Assembly (NCBI GenBank): GCA_947561585.1 | Contig: CANNZV010003173.1 | Span: 29,866-93,865, forward strand | DNA: 64,000 bases | Direction of reading: 5' to 3' | From: Caprella mutica | Lineage: Eukaryota; Arthropoda; Malacostraca; Amphipoda; Caprellidae | In this document: one piece after another, positions 1 to 11,616 of the stretch | Position numbering within the stretch: position 1 is the first letter of the stretch | Layout of the letters: each line of letters starts with the position of its first letter | Made by a program: the position numbers and the translations under genes | The notes under the pieces: model-generated | What the model saw: only the letters and a program-made list of their open reading frames with translations | Told to the model about the DNA's origin: nothing | Database searches by the model: none

Positions 1-3000
1 GTTATATTGCAAGGTGATATATCCATTATAACACATTTGTAATTGCTTTAAAATCCACGTGTAAAATATAAGTGTTGTCATTCAAATATTTATTCTTATC
101 ACCATTTAATATCTTTTTAGTAATTATTTTCATTAGTAAAAAGAACACTCTCTTTTCCACAGTTTTTGAACACATACTAACCTCACAATAAATAGTGTTA
201 AAATAATGTAAAAAGACAATAAAGATTTTAAAATATTTACACTATACCACTTCGCAAAAAACTTGTAAGGATGAAAATTTTCAGGTTACTCATTATTGTG
301 TATGTATATATTCTGTTGAATAGGTGTATATTTTTGTGAATTGATAACGACTGATTGTATTTTACTCAACTGCATGGTCTCATACGTCATTATTTGTTTA
401 TTATGGGTTCACGAAGTTACAGTAACATGAAGTAATTAGTGTGAACGAGAGAGTTAGTCTAATTGGTTGCTGTTTTGGAAACTGCAGAACCGAGGAAGAA
501 CTTCTATGTTCCATTACAACTCAATATGCGATATCAATATTGACTACCCAGCTACAATCGGCAATTGAAAGAGTCAAAATATCAAAATCACTATTTGAAA
601 TGAATACTCTCTGTAGTGCTTGATTTACTGCACTAAAAATACCATTGCTAAATTATTCTGCTAAAAGAATGACTTTGTGAAGATGAATAACGATTTATTG
701 CGCACCGGCCTTGTGGCTGTTTTATTGAGATGAATACTTTTAAATGGACTTGCAAATAACCACTGAATGTGAAAATAGTGAGTGAAAAGTGCTCTGAAAA
801 ATGCATTTAAATTGAGTAAAAATCCTCTCTGAATATACTAAAGAATTAGAAACAAAATGACCTTTACGTTTATTCTGCCTTTTCTGTAAATATGGCAGAT
901 TAACGCTTTGAAATGATTATCTCTTGTGTTTATCTCATGTGAAGGAAATAGAGATAAAAGAGACTTTCTTTTGTCTTCCTGGCGATGACAAGAGAAGCTT
1001 TCTGCACCGGCAGTTGTGACGTCATCCCTTCCTCTAGCACTTCCGCCTCAAAGAATTAAAAAAAATATATATATATAAGAAAAAATGGGAAAGAATATAA
1101 AAATAAAATAAAAGTTAGCTGGTATGTAATGACATACATATTTATAAGCAAAATTGTGATTATCTTTTATTGTCATTTAATGTTTTCTGTAGATTTTACA
1201 TTTACTCAAATATACATTGGTAGAATATTTAGTTTCATTGCCTCTTACTTTATTCTCTCTTAAATTATTATAGCAAAATTCCACTAAAGTCCTATTCCAA
1301 AATAAGAGGTTTTTGATACATATCTCAATTTTCCAGTTGTGATTTTGACAGTAAAAAGATTTCAGTCGAATAAATTTATTCCTAGTATTCATGTTTCTAA
1401 TATAAGTGAATTTGCTTTCTATTGACAATAACAAAAATTACATGAACTATGAAATTATTTTCATACCGTCATTTTGCAGACTGCAGTTGAAATATTGCTA
1501 ATGAAGGTAATTATCAATAATCATTATTACGTGAGAAGATATAGAAAGATAATTAGAAGATAAATTTCTAAATGGAATATCACATAACTCTTCCATTGAT
1601 TTGATGATCAATTATTACGATGCTATGAATTCAAACATTTATAAGATTTTAGTAGATTGAATTTTGAATTGATAACTGATATGTAAAATTGATTGATTCT
1701 CCCACTCAACTATTATATAAGCTTTTTGTTAAATATTGATGATAAAAATAAGCGAGGAGTCTCAAAATGGAATATCAAATTCTTAAAATTTTAATGGTTA
1801 TTACATAAATTGATAGAGTAAAAATGTTTGTTGAATATTACTAGTTTTACAGCTGACTAAAATGTTGATCTCTTTCGCCATGCACATCGTGTGCCATATA
1901 TGGTACACGTTTACGGTACTCAACCTGCATCATGTACCACTTAGAATCAATATTTTAGAAGATTAGTTTTGGAAAAGTTCAAGATAATAATTGCAATATA
2001 TAATATTTGTAAAATTATACTTAGTATCAATGACTATAAATACCAGAATATAACATAAAATTTCAGTGCAAAAAGGTTCTTTTATTGAAAATACTATGAA
2101 ATAAATGAGTAAGCCTAATCAAATATTTTATATTCAAAGTAATAGATTCAGAAAAAGTGTCTGCTATATTATTAAAATGTATCACATATAATTTCAATAA
2201 TTCAGAAATAAACTATTATATAAATGTGTACAAATGAAAAATAGAGAAGCTTTTATGCTATATACCCTCTAGCGGCACTGACCGATAAACTTGTCAGATT
2301 GGTCTACATTTTTAGTATGTCATAGTTTAACACTTTTCAAGATATTTTTATTCCTGTGGATTGCTTTAAAAAAAATATATATTTTTTTAAAACTGATATT
2401 CCTATCGAATTTTTTGTTGATTACTCGAAAGACAACAAAGTCTGTTATTGTCTTTTGTTTGTTAGTACAATATAATGGTAGAAAACATGTGAGAAAAATA
2501 ATGAACTAGAAATAATGGTGTGTCACTCGAGTGATACTTGCCCACTAAAGGGTTAACTTATATATAACATATATACATATAAAAAGTGCCCTGTTGTTAT
2601 ATATGAACACGTATATGGTACACACAAGATGCACAGAATGATTCATTCTCCACAGCGTGTAGCAAATGTGGCAAATCATTTTAACTAAGCAACAAGTTAG
2701 TACTAACCAATAATAATGAAACACACAAACTTTCATTTTCCTGTTTTTCTCGGAACAGAAGATATTCAAATTTTAAATAGATGCAGGTACGGCATTACCG
2801 TCATAGCTCGAGATGTGGCGAAACTGTTGGTGACATACCTAAGGTTACAATTTAAAAGGTCACTGCCACTAAGAATATATTTTAAAAATATTGTTTCTCG
2901 CGAATATGTTTTTATGATATTGGTTATAAGGTTACTAGCTCATTGTTTGGCAATGGAAATTAATCAATAAGAATATTTGGGAACGTCCCCCCCCCCCTCG

Positions 3001-3330
3001 CAAACCCCTGACAGTTCATTAAACAATGATAAAGATTAGCGGATCCATACAATGAATTACATTGCAGCTATCTATATCGAGAGTTTCATAGTTCACATTT
3101 TTTAAATGTAATTTAATTGAATTCATAACTACTCCACCCCCACTGGCTCCTCCTCATAGCCAACCATTCAGAAAAGAGTTATCCTTAAAACCACTATACG
3201 AAAAAAACATTATGCTTCCAACACTGTATCGATAGAAACTTCTGCGGCAGAGACAATATCTCGAAAACCTTACTATATTTTTAAAAATATTTAGACGAAA
3301 GCTACATAACATTTTTTGGCACACTGAATT
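1..3330. other. AT-rich non-coding stretch
   Basis: No gene recognised on either strand. Open frames here are short (85 codons or fewer), of low complexity, and lack domain motifs or paired splice signals. It contains simple sequence such as an AT microsatellite near 1066-1077 and a C-tract near 2988-2998. Seen in sequence: only AT-rich unique DNA. Confidence 0.6.
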
Positions 3331-3338
3331 AATTCGGT

Positions 3339-3373
3339 ATCTGATGTACCGTGAAATTCACGGTACATCAGAT
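3339..3373. repeat. perfect 35-nt palindrome (17-bp arms, 1-nt loop)
   Basis: The left arm at 3339-3355 reads ATCTGATGTACCGTGAA. It is followed by a single A and then the exact reverse complement at 3357-3373. No mismatches are present. It could be an extruded cruciform, a transcript hairpin, or the fused ends of a small inverted-repeat element. No gene flanks it. Confidence 0.85.
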
Positions 3374-3834
3374 GTTCATGGTTCTCATTGGATAAATTCA
3401 TAAAAATTACGCCAAAAGTGTTTCAAAATCAGATTTACATAAATTTTGAATTTTATTCTCGAATTATTCAAACTCAGCTGAAATATGAGTCCCTAGCTTC
3501 AATGCCGACTTATTCATATTGCAGGACATTTTAATTAGATTCGAATGTCAGCTATCACAGGACTAATGAATTTACAGAATGAAATGTCCTAATGGCAATA
3601 ACATGAATATTATAAGAGTGGCTGAATTATCCACACTGAGCAGCACAACAGTCATGCGATATTCACTTATAAATTTAGAATTAGAAGACATTATTTAGAA
3701 TTAGAAATGTGTGTTAAATTAGAATTAATTTGACATCGTCTATATGTCTTCAGTAATTTAATCTAAAATATTTATAATATCAATCCCATTGTATACACTA
3801 ATCTCTTAATATAATTAATTATATATGAGGGCTG

Positions 3835-4320
3835 GGCGTCTTTTGGGCTCCACATTGGTGTAATTTGGATTAAATATTTCTTTCTTTATTCCCAAACAAC
3901 ACAAGTTAATGGGGCCCATGTGGGCACTAGGTTGTAAAATTGTATTGGTACTGTGAAGTTTTATGAAAAATGGGCCAACATGGTGACAGCATGGGCTGTT
4001 ATGTTGAAACTACCTTTTCCCAAGATTTTGCCTATATGTTAATCAAGTTTCAACCATATAATGTTGATACGCTAAACATTAATTAGATTGGACCAATATG
4101 ACAGTTCAATGGGATTCATTCGTCACATTAAACCAACCTTCTCCCAAGGTAACATTTCATGAGAATGGAATACCACATCCTCATGTAATTTCTTGGTTAC
4201 TTTTCAGTCTACCATCTCTTGCCATCTCACCATCTGGTACCCATGTTGGCACAATGTGTCATGGTTGCTTGGGTTTTTATCATGTTCTCATCATTTTTCA
4301 AAGCAACTTGCAGTTTTAGA
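3835..4320. repeat. degenerate GGGCCCATGTGGGC-type dispersed repeat
   Basis: Phrases such as GGGGCCCATGTGGGCA (3911-3926), ATGGGCCAACATGG (about 3965) and TTCTCCCAAGGTAAC recur in an irregular pattern. Diverged GGGCCCATGTGGGC phrases of this sort look like an old dispersed repeat. The two open frames overlapping 4098-4456 share no protein motif and are taken as chance. Boundaries are approximate. Confidence 0.35.
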
Positions 4321-4600
4321 GAATAGCACTAGGGTTATGCTCTTCAACTACGAGGTCTTAGATTTTGTGTTAGGTAGACTCATAGGCTTCACTAATTATC
4401 AACTCTTCATTTTTCTCTTTTCATATTGTGTCTCTTTTCGTCATATTCATTGGTAATTTATCTCATTTACGAAGTAGCTTTTATGCATCCATAAGCTATT
4501 ATCACCGACTGCTGGTAGGTAAGTTTGCTCAAGAAATAACTTTTTTTTTGAAACCGCTTCTTCGATTTCAAAACTAAATATATTCATTATCATCGATATC
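4321..4600 (+). repeat. SINE-like dispersed repeat, copy 1
   Basis: It begins GAATAGCACTAGGGTTATGC and runs through a segment around GGTCTTAGATTTTGTGTTAG. It matches the copy at 36,928 closely over the first 70 bases and more loosely afterwards, and the copy at 35,357 over its middle. The shared blocks include the GCATCCAT-AGC stretch and the CCGACTG-TGGTAG stretch. This copy has lost the recognisable 3' tail seen at 37.2 kb. Retroposition is inferred from the tail of the better copy; tRNA-like A and B boxes were not recognised. Confidence 0.5.
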
Positions 4601-5793
4601 AATATTATTAACATTTACTCTGTTTTAGCTGTATGCATCAATGTTAAGTAGCTAAAATAAAAAAATCAACTTACAGATAATTCATTTGTCAAAGTAATCT
4701 CTGACAAATCATTACATTTGAAAATTACAAAAGTTTCATCTTGATCTACATTAATAACAAATTTCACATTACTTTTAAAGTCCCCTCCCTCTAAATTTTG
4801 ATTATACTCTATTCATTAGAACTAAAGTTACAGGTTATAAAACTTCGAACAATTTCAGATTTAGTTCAATATTTTTTATTCCAATATATAATTTAAATTG
4901 ATCGGGTGAGTTTTGCACTACTCACCAACTTTCTAAGCAAAGGAAAAGTCTAAGATATTTCGGTATAATTCATAACCATACTATAGCTGATAGAAATAGT
5001 ATAAATACTTCCTATACTGTTACTTAAATACAATTTAGTGAAATACCTTTGATAAGGTAAAAGATTTTTGAGCATCATAGTACGAATATTATTAAGAAAT
5101 AACAAATTTCACAAATAAAGTACAAAGTATTGGGACTGAAAACAGAAATGACAATGTGGGTAAAATAAAATAATTACAAATTATTGAAATAACAAAAAAA
5201 AATATATATATATACAAGTTATAAATATATCGCTATAAAATCTTTCAAATAGAATATTTTTCATATATGTTACGTTTTCACGTAAATAATTAGTGAATGG
5301 TATATTAATTAGTATCAAATTCAAGTTGTGGTACCTATGCATAATTGAAATTAGTAGAAATTGAAATTGTGGTAAATTTAATTTAAGATAAATTCAATTG
5401 ATATTTAAATGAATTTGTGGTATATAGAATTAAATAGTAAATTGAATTGATGGTAAAAGGAATTTGATATTTATTGAATTTTTTTTGATATATTCAATGA
5501 TATTTAGTTTAATGTAAAGTAAATATAAAAAAATATGATGTAAATTAAATATAATAAATATTGAATTATATCGACGGTAAAATTGCTGTATAATCTATAT
5601 ATGAAAAAATTATAACCATATATTAAAAGTGGTGCCTAATTAAAAGCTAATGATTACAACAAATTCTGTAACATTTGTTGACAGACGGTGAAGAGAAAAT
5701 TGGAATTATTTGCCTCTATAGCTGTCTATTTCCTATGACAGTGAAATGACGGGTAAAAACTATCTACTATCTAATAGATTGAGTGTAAGTAAT
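4601..5793. other. AT-rich non-coding stretch
   Basis: Very AT-rich with A-runs and AT microsatellites (about 5200-5215). Loosely repeated TTGAATT / GGTATATT phrases occur between 5290 and 5600. No coding or RNA gene signal is seen. Confidence 0.6.
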
Positions 5794-7752
5794 TATTGTA
5801 TTTATGGAGTGTGTTATTGTATTTATGGAGTGTATTATTGTATTTATGGAGTGTATTATTGTATTTATGGAGTGTGTTATTGTATTTATGGAGTGTATTA
5901 TTGTATTTATGGAGTGTGTTATTGTATTTATGGAGTGTGTTATTGTATTTATGGAGTGTATTATTGTATTTATGGAGTGTATTATTGTATTTATGGAGTG
6001 TGTTATTGTATTTATGGAGTGTGTTATTGTATTTATGGAGTGTGTTATTGTATTTATGGAGTGTGTTATTGTATTTATGGAGTGTGTTATTGTATTTATG
6101 GAGTGTGTTATTGTATTTATGGAGTGTATTATTGTATTTATGGAGTGTGTTATTGTATTTATGGAGTGTGTTATTGTATTTATGGAGTGTGTTATTGTAT
6201 TTATGGAGTGTGTTATTGTATTTATGGAGTGTGTTATTGTATTTATGGAGTGTGTTATTGTATTTATGGAGTGTGTTATTGTATTTATGGAGTGTATTAT
6301 TGTATTTATGGAGTGTATTATTGTATTTATGGAGTGTGTTATTGTATTTATGGAGTGTGTTATTGTATTTATGGAGTGTGTTATTGTATTTATGGAGTGT
6401 GTTATTGTATTTATGGAGTGTGTTATTGTATTTATGGAGTGTATTATTGTATTTATGGAGTGTGTTATTGTATTTATGGAGTGTGTTATTGTATTTATGG
6501 AGTGTATTATTGTATTTATGGAGTGTATTATTGTATTTATGGAGTGTGTTATTGTATTTATGGAGTGTGTTATTGTATTTATGGAGTGTGTTATTGTATT
6601 TATGGAGTGTGTTATTGTATTTATGGAGTGTGTTATTGTATTTATGGAGTGTGTTATTGTATTTATGGAGTGTATTATTGTATTTATGGAGTGTGTTATT
6701 GTATTTATGGAGTGTGTTATTGTATTTATGGAGTGTGTTATTGTATTTATGGAGTGTGTTATTGTATTTATGGAGTGTGTTATTGTATTTATGGAGTGTG
6801 TTATTGTATTTATGGAGTGTGTTATTGTATTTATGGAGTGTATTATTGTATTTATGGAGTGTGTTATTGTATTTATGGAGTGTGTTATTGTATTAATGGA
6901 GTGTATTATTGTATTTATGGAGTGTGTTATTGTATTAATGGAGTGTGTTATTGTATTTATGGAGTGTGTTATTGTATTTATGGAGTGTGTTATTGTATTT
7001 ATGGAGTGTGTTATTGTATTTATGGAGTGTGTTATTGTATTTATGGAGTGTGTTATTGTATTTATGGAGTGTGTTATTGTATTTATGGAGTGTATTATTG
7101 TATTTATGGAGTGTGTTATTGTATTTATGGAGTGTGTTATTGTATTTATGGAGTGTGTTATTGTATTTATGGAGTGTGTTATTGTATTTATGGAGTGTGT
7201 TATTGTATTAATGGAGTGTATTATTGTATTTATGGAGTGTATTATTGTATTTATGGAGTGTGTTATTGTATTTATGGAGTGTGTTATTGTATTTATGGAG
7301 TGTGTTATTGTATTTATGGAGTGTGTTATTGTATTTATGGAGTGTGTTATTGTATTTATGGAGTGTGTTATTGTATTTATGGAGTGTATTATTGTATTTA
7401 TGGAGTGTGTTATTGTATTTATGGAGTGTGTTATTGTATTTATGGAGTGTGTTATTGTATTTATGGAGTGTGTTATTGTATTTATGGAGTGTGTTATTGT
7501 ATTTATGGAGTGTGTTATTGTATTTATGGAGTGTGTTATTGTATTTATGGAGTGTGTTATTGTATTTATGGAGTGTATTATTGTATTTATGGAGTGTGTT
7601 ATTGTATTTATGGAGTGTGTTATTGTATTTATGGAGTGTGTTATTGTATTTATGGAGTGTGTTATTGTATTTATGGAGTGTGTTATTGTATTAATGGAGT
7701 GTATTATTGTATTTATGGAGTGTATTATTGTATTTATGGAGTGTGTTATTGT
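5794..7752 (+). repeat. 21-bp minisatellite, about 93 copies
   Basis: Near-perfect tandem units of 21 bp with core TGTATTTATGGAGTGTGTTA. Variation is almost confined to two sites: GTGTGT versus GTGTAT at the unit end, and TTTATGG versus TTAATGG in four units. The period is a multiple of three and all three forward frames lack stops, so frames of 660-685 codons run through it. This follows from the repeat rather than from a gene. A block of units carrying the TTAATGG variant at about 7209 recurs at about 7692, 483 bp (23 units) downstream, showing segmental duplication inside the array. Confidence 0.95.
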
Positions 7753-7774
7753 GTTTTTATTGTTTTTAATACTA

Positions 7775-8150
7775 GTAATAACTTAGATGATGTAATAACT
7801 TAGATGATGTAATAACTTAGATGATGTAATAACTAAGATGATGTAATAACTATGATGATGTAATAACTATGATGATGTAATAACTAAGATGATGTAATAA
7901 CTTAGATGATGTAATAACTAAGATGATTTAATAACTAAGATGATGTAATAACTTAGATGATGTAATAACTTAGATGATGTAATAACTAAGATGATGTAAT
8001 AACTTAGATGATGTAATAACTTAGATGATGTAATAACTTAGATGATGTAATAACTTAGATGATGTAATAACTTAGATGATGTAATAACTTAGATGATGTA
8101 ATAACTTAGATGATGTAATAACTTAGATGATGTAATAACTTAGAAGATGA
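7775..8150 (+). repeat. 17-bp minisatellite, about 22 copies
   Basis: Tandem units of 17 bp, GTAATAACTTAGATGAT, with CTTAG / CTAAG / CTATG variants. It begins about 20 bp after the 21-bp array ends. It ends in a unit with an extra AGA at 8143-8153. All frames contain stops, so it is non-coding. Confidence 0.93.
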
Positions 8151-8644
8151 TGTTGAATAATGTTACCTCCTTACTAAATTTCAAAAGTATAGTCAGAAAA
8201 ATAGTAATTCTTAATCAGCAGATTTGTTTTTTAGTTTATGTTCCTGTTAGTATATGATTCTTAGCTTTTGTATAGCTGTTTTTTGTTTTTAGTTAGTTTG
8301 TATAGGTTGACTCAGAAGCAAAAGCTTATTTCTTATGAAATGTATTATTGTATTTATGTATGTAGCTTAATATTATATTTATTCAATGTAGTATCGTGTA
8401 TTTCGTTTTAATATTTTGAAATGAAGTGAAAATATTTGGTTGATTCTATTGAACTAAACTATAATTTTCTCAAACAGAGCATATTTTGTTAACCTATTAT
8501 TTAATCTTTATTAGATAATCACTATTAATAATGTTTGTTTCATGAGTGTTTGCAGATGATGCTTCTTTTAATCACAAAATGTGTAAACATTAAATTTATA
8601 TATACTCTATTATCAACATGGAGATCAATTATCAAAATGAATTA
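8151..8644. other. AT-rich non-coding stretch
   Basis: Unique AT-rich sequence. No gene, RNA or element end recognised. Confidence 0.55.
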
Positions 8645-9002
8645 CAGTAGAACTCCTCTATAATGAACTCCTGTATAGTGTGTATAGTGAACTAACATCT
8701 GTAGTGAACATATTTAGTTTAGTCTGCCACAAATGACCATGCGTTTTCTATGCCCTTCTACATATAGTATGGCATAGTAAATTAGTTATATTTCATGAAA
8801 AAGGAGTTCTACCAGTGCAACTCCGCTATAGTGAAGTTATGTGTAGTGAACAGTCATGATTTTTTTAGTCATGGGAAATGAATTTATTTAAAAAAAGAAA
8901 GCAAGCATTTTGTGTAGTCTGCCGTGAAAAGGCCAGTTTTTAAGCCTCGATCTAACTTTCTATAGTGATCTAATTGAAGTTCACTATAAAGGAGTCATAC
9001 TG
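8645..9002. mobile_element. pogo/Tigger-like MITE, 358 bp
   Basis: The left end reads CAGTAGAACTCCTCTATAAT and the reverse complement of the right end reads CAGTATGACTCCTTTATAGT, followed by GAAC on both sides. The element is bounded by TA dinucleotides at 8643-8644 and 9003-9004, a TA target duplication. Several internal copies of TATAGTGAAC and its complement extend the inverted repeats. It has no transposase. CAGT...CTCTATA termini with TA duplication are typical of pogo/Tigger elements; the family assignment is inferred. Confidence 0.7.
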
Positions 9003-9546
9003 TATATGCTAACATGAAGGCTGGAAAATATTTTCTGGATCTTGAAAGTATTTCCTTGTGTTATGTAATCAAATTTTCTGTAAAATATTTTACATATTAT
9101 GACTTTATGACACAGTATGGCACATCAATCATAGTATCGGTAATTAGTTACGAGGAAGGATATATCATTTTGTGTGATTTATATGATGCTGTTTTAAGAT
9201 TAGTTTTTAGATTCCTCTTTTTTATGAACAGAAAAAATATATTGGAGAAGTAGAGGATACTGAAAATAATGATAATAATATTTCCACCTCAACTCTTTCA
9301 TTTAATCTTTTTTCAAGTATCAATAAACAGTGACAAAAAACATCGAAAATTTGAACCAACTTTGCAAATGTAACCAGTGATAGCTAAATTAATGCTAATG
9401 AAATAGAGTGAAGGATCAAGTCTAAAGTTTGTGAATTTGTCTCAGTCACATCGGGTACATCACAACTTACTCACAATGTTAGATGTACCATTACTTTAGT
9501 TGCAATTCAATAATAATTTTCCCATAATATGTATATATTCACTTTA

Positions 9547-9763
9547 CATTATAACTCCTCCATAGTGAAATCCTGTATAGTGAATGTAATTTCCTCTACA
9601 GTGAACAAATTTTCTCATGCATGACATGAATGGCCATTATTTCTATAAAATTAATGGCTATTTTACAGTAGACTAAAAAAAATTTGTTCACTGTAGAGGC
9701 CACTTCCTTACCAAAACACTATACATTCACTATAGAGGATTTCACTAATGAGGAGCTGTAGTG
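9547..9763. mobile_element. second pogo/Tigger-like MITE, 217 bp, nearly palindromic
   Basis: The left end (CATTATAACTCCTCCATAGT) pairs with the right end (reverse complement CACTACAGCTCCTCATTAGT). Pairing continues through GTGAAATCC, TATAGTGAATGTA and CCTCTACAGTGAACAAATTT almost to the centre. TA flanks both sides (9545-9546, 9764-9765). It shares the TATAGTGAAC motif with the MITE at 8645. A transcript would fold into one long hairpin. Confidence 0.7.
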
Positions 9764-9765
9764 TA

Positions 9766-11300
9766 GTTTTACACTCCACTTCACTTTGAACTGACTTGCT
9801 CATAGCTTTACATTGTAGCTTCAATCCTCTGATTGGGAGAAAGGGCACGTACAATCTGAAGTGAAGAGCTCAAAATACTTTGAATTCGTATCAATTGGTT
9901 CTTATCAAACTATATACTGAATCTTATTTCTTGTGTAAAGTAAATTATAATTAGTACACAATATCACAGAGTAATAATAATAGTTGTGTGAACAGTTTGA
10001 AAGGATTAATTTATAAGATGTATATAGTAGGTCCGAAACGATAAGCCAATAGTTATAACAACCCAGTAAAAATAAATATTAAAATATTTAAAAAAAACAT
10101 TAATTAAAATGAATATAGATAAGATAAGAGTAATGCACTAAATAAGACAATTTAAATCTAATATAATTAAAAGAATATAGTAAAACATATCGATAAAAAA
10201 ACTTGCAAATTAAATATTAAATTTCAAAGGTCCAACATTATTGACCTGATGCACAAATTATTAACAGAATCACTTTTCTTCCTATTCATATTAAGTATTT
10301 ACATTGAGAAACTGACCCAATTATTTGGATTAATTTCTTCTACGGTAAGAGTATGAAAGCTCAAATACTTGAGATATTTGCATTTAAGATTTTCTAATCA
10401 TTCTTCAGATCAGAGGGCAAAGACTAATGAGCGTGTGGTAGGTATCGACATTAGCAAACGCGGTGTAATTTTTCATGCAAAGGAGGAGGGCATCAAAAGA
10501 TATCGAAGTTGATTAATGTACCAAAATATATACTATTAGAAATAGTATATGGAAATTCGAGGTGGAAGTTATATTAGAAAAAATGACGGACGTGATACAG
10601 AACAAAAATTGTTGGACAGGACAAAGTGTGAAATAATTATATATTTCATACCCTAGAGTTCCTATACTAAGGACTTCCTTGAAGACTAATTTGAACCAAA
10701 ATATTTCTCTTGGTTTGCTCCAAGATGACAAACAATATATGTTTACTAGTTTTACCGAGTTTAAGGATTTAACAAGGGATGAAATAACTAGAAACCCCTT
10801 TTGGTTCTGAGTTTTAATTCACACTAACTTTTTATACAGTTATCGACAAGAGATATCAACTGCTAATTGCACAGAAACAGATACATAAATAAATAATATT
10901 TATAACCTATTAAGGGAAGTTACTACATTATTTATTTATGCTCAATAAGGAAATATTTACAGTAAGATATATGAGAAGTATTGAATATGACAATATACTA
11001 ATTAAATATTATTAAGAACCACTAAGGCAGAGTGAAAGTATATTTCAGAAAGTATAGACTCTCAATTCAATAAAAATAGTCTCAGATCTGTCTGTGTACA
11101 ATCTAGTGTTTCACATTTTAAACTTTAATAATTTCCTTAATATAAACTCTATTCAAATTCATTTTGGTTTTAAAGAACCTCAAGCCACTTAATTCACCTC
11201 GAACAAACGTGTGGGGGAATTTTAACCCCCGTAGTCACTGTTACAAATGTTAATGGTGATAATTATCTCTATTTACTCTAATCTGGCATTTTGCCTGCTG
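9766..11300. other. AT-rich non-coding stretch
   Basis: No recognisable gene or element. The single open frame (10,513-10,731, minus) has no motif or flanking splice evidence. Confidence 0.5.
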
Positions 11301-11334
11301 TTTCGATTTTACGAGATTCATAAAAATATTCTTT

Positions 11335-11616
11335 ATGCAAGATGGAGCCCCCTCTCATTGGCCAAGAAATTTCAGACAGTGGCTGAATGAAAAGTTTCCA
11401 AACAGGTGGATTGACAGAGGTTCAGATGGTGACATGAACATTATAAGTGACCACCAAAATCACCTGAACTTACACCTTGTAACACTATTTAGCCCATGGA
11501 TATCAAAGGAGCTGTGGAACAGAATCCGTCAATCGAATGCTGAAGTAACTTTGGAAATGGAAACTGTTTTAGATAAAATATCATATAAGTTGGAAAAACA
11601 AAACAAATCACGTTAA
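11335..11616 (+). pseudogene. C-terminal relic of a DD41D mariner-type transposase
   Basis: It encodes a decayed C-terminal part of a Tc1/mariner DDE/D transposase. The open frame starts inside the second catalytic motif (QDGAPSHW, the catalytic D of QDGA). It continues through a FPNRWIDRG segment that precedes the third motif in this group. The third motif has slipped into another frame: near 11,448-11,475 the sequence reads PPKSPELTP, close to the usual PPRSPDLTP, but one base out of register with the upstream part. The downstream tail (LWNRIRQSNAEVTLEME) resembles the C-terminal helix region of these proteins. The N-terminal DNA-binding half and the TIRs were not found. It is certainly inactive. 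Confidence 0.6.

Noticed and set aside
441..623. 60-codon frame with two cysteines (IGCCFGNCRTEEELL)
   Set aside because: Considered as a small exon, but flanks lack acceptor and donor signals and no family is recognised.
5746..7803. A 685-codon frame (and 660- and 366-codon frames) encoding CIYGVCY-type repeats
   Set aside because: All three forward frames are open because a 21-bp stop-free unit is repeated. Variation is not biased to synonymous sites, and the same DNA reads equally well as three unrelated peptides.
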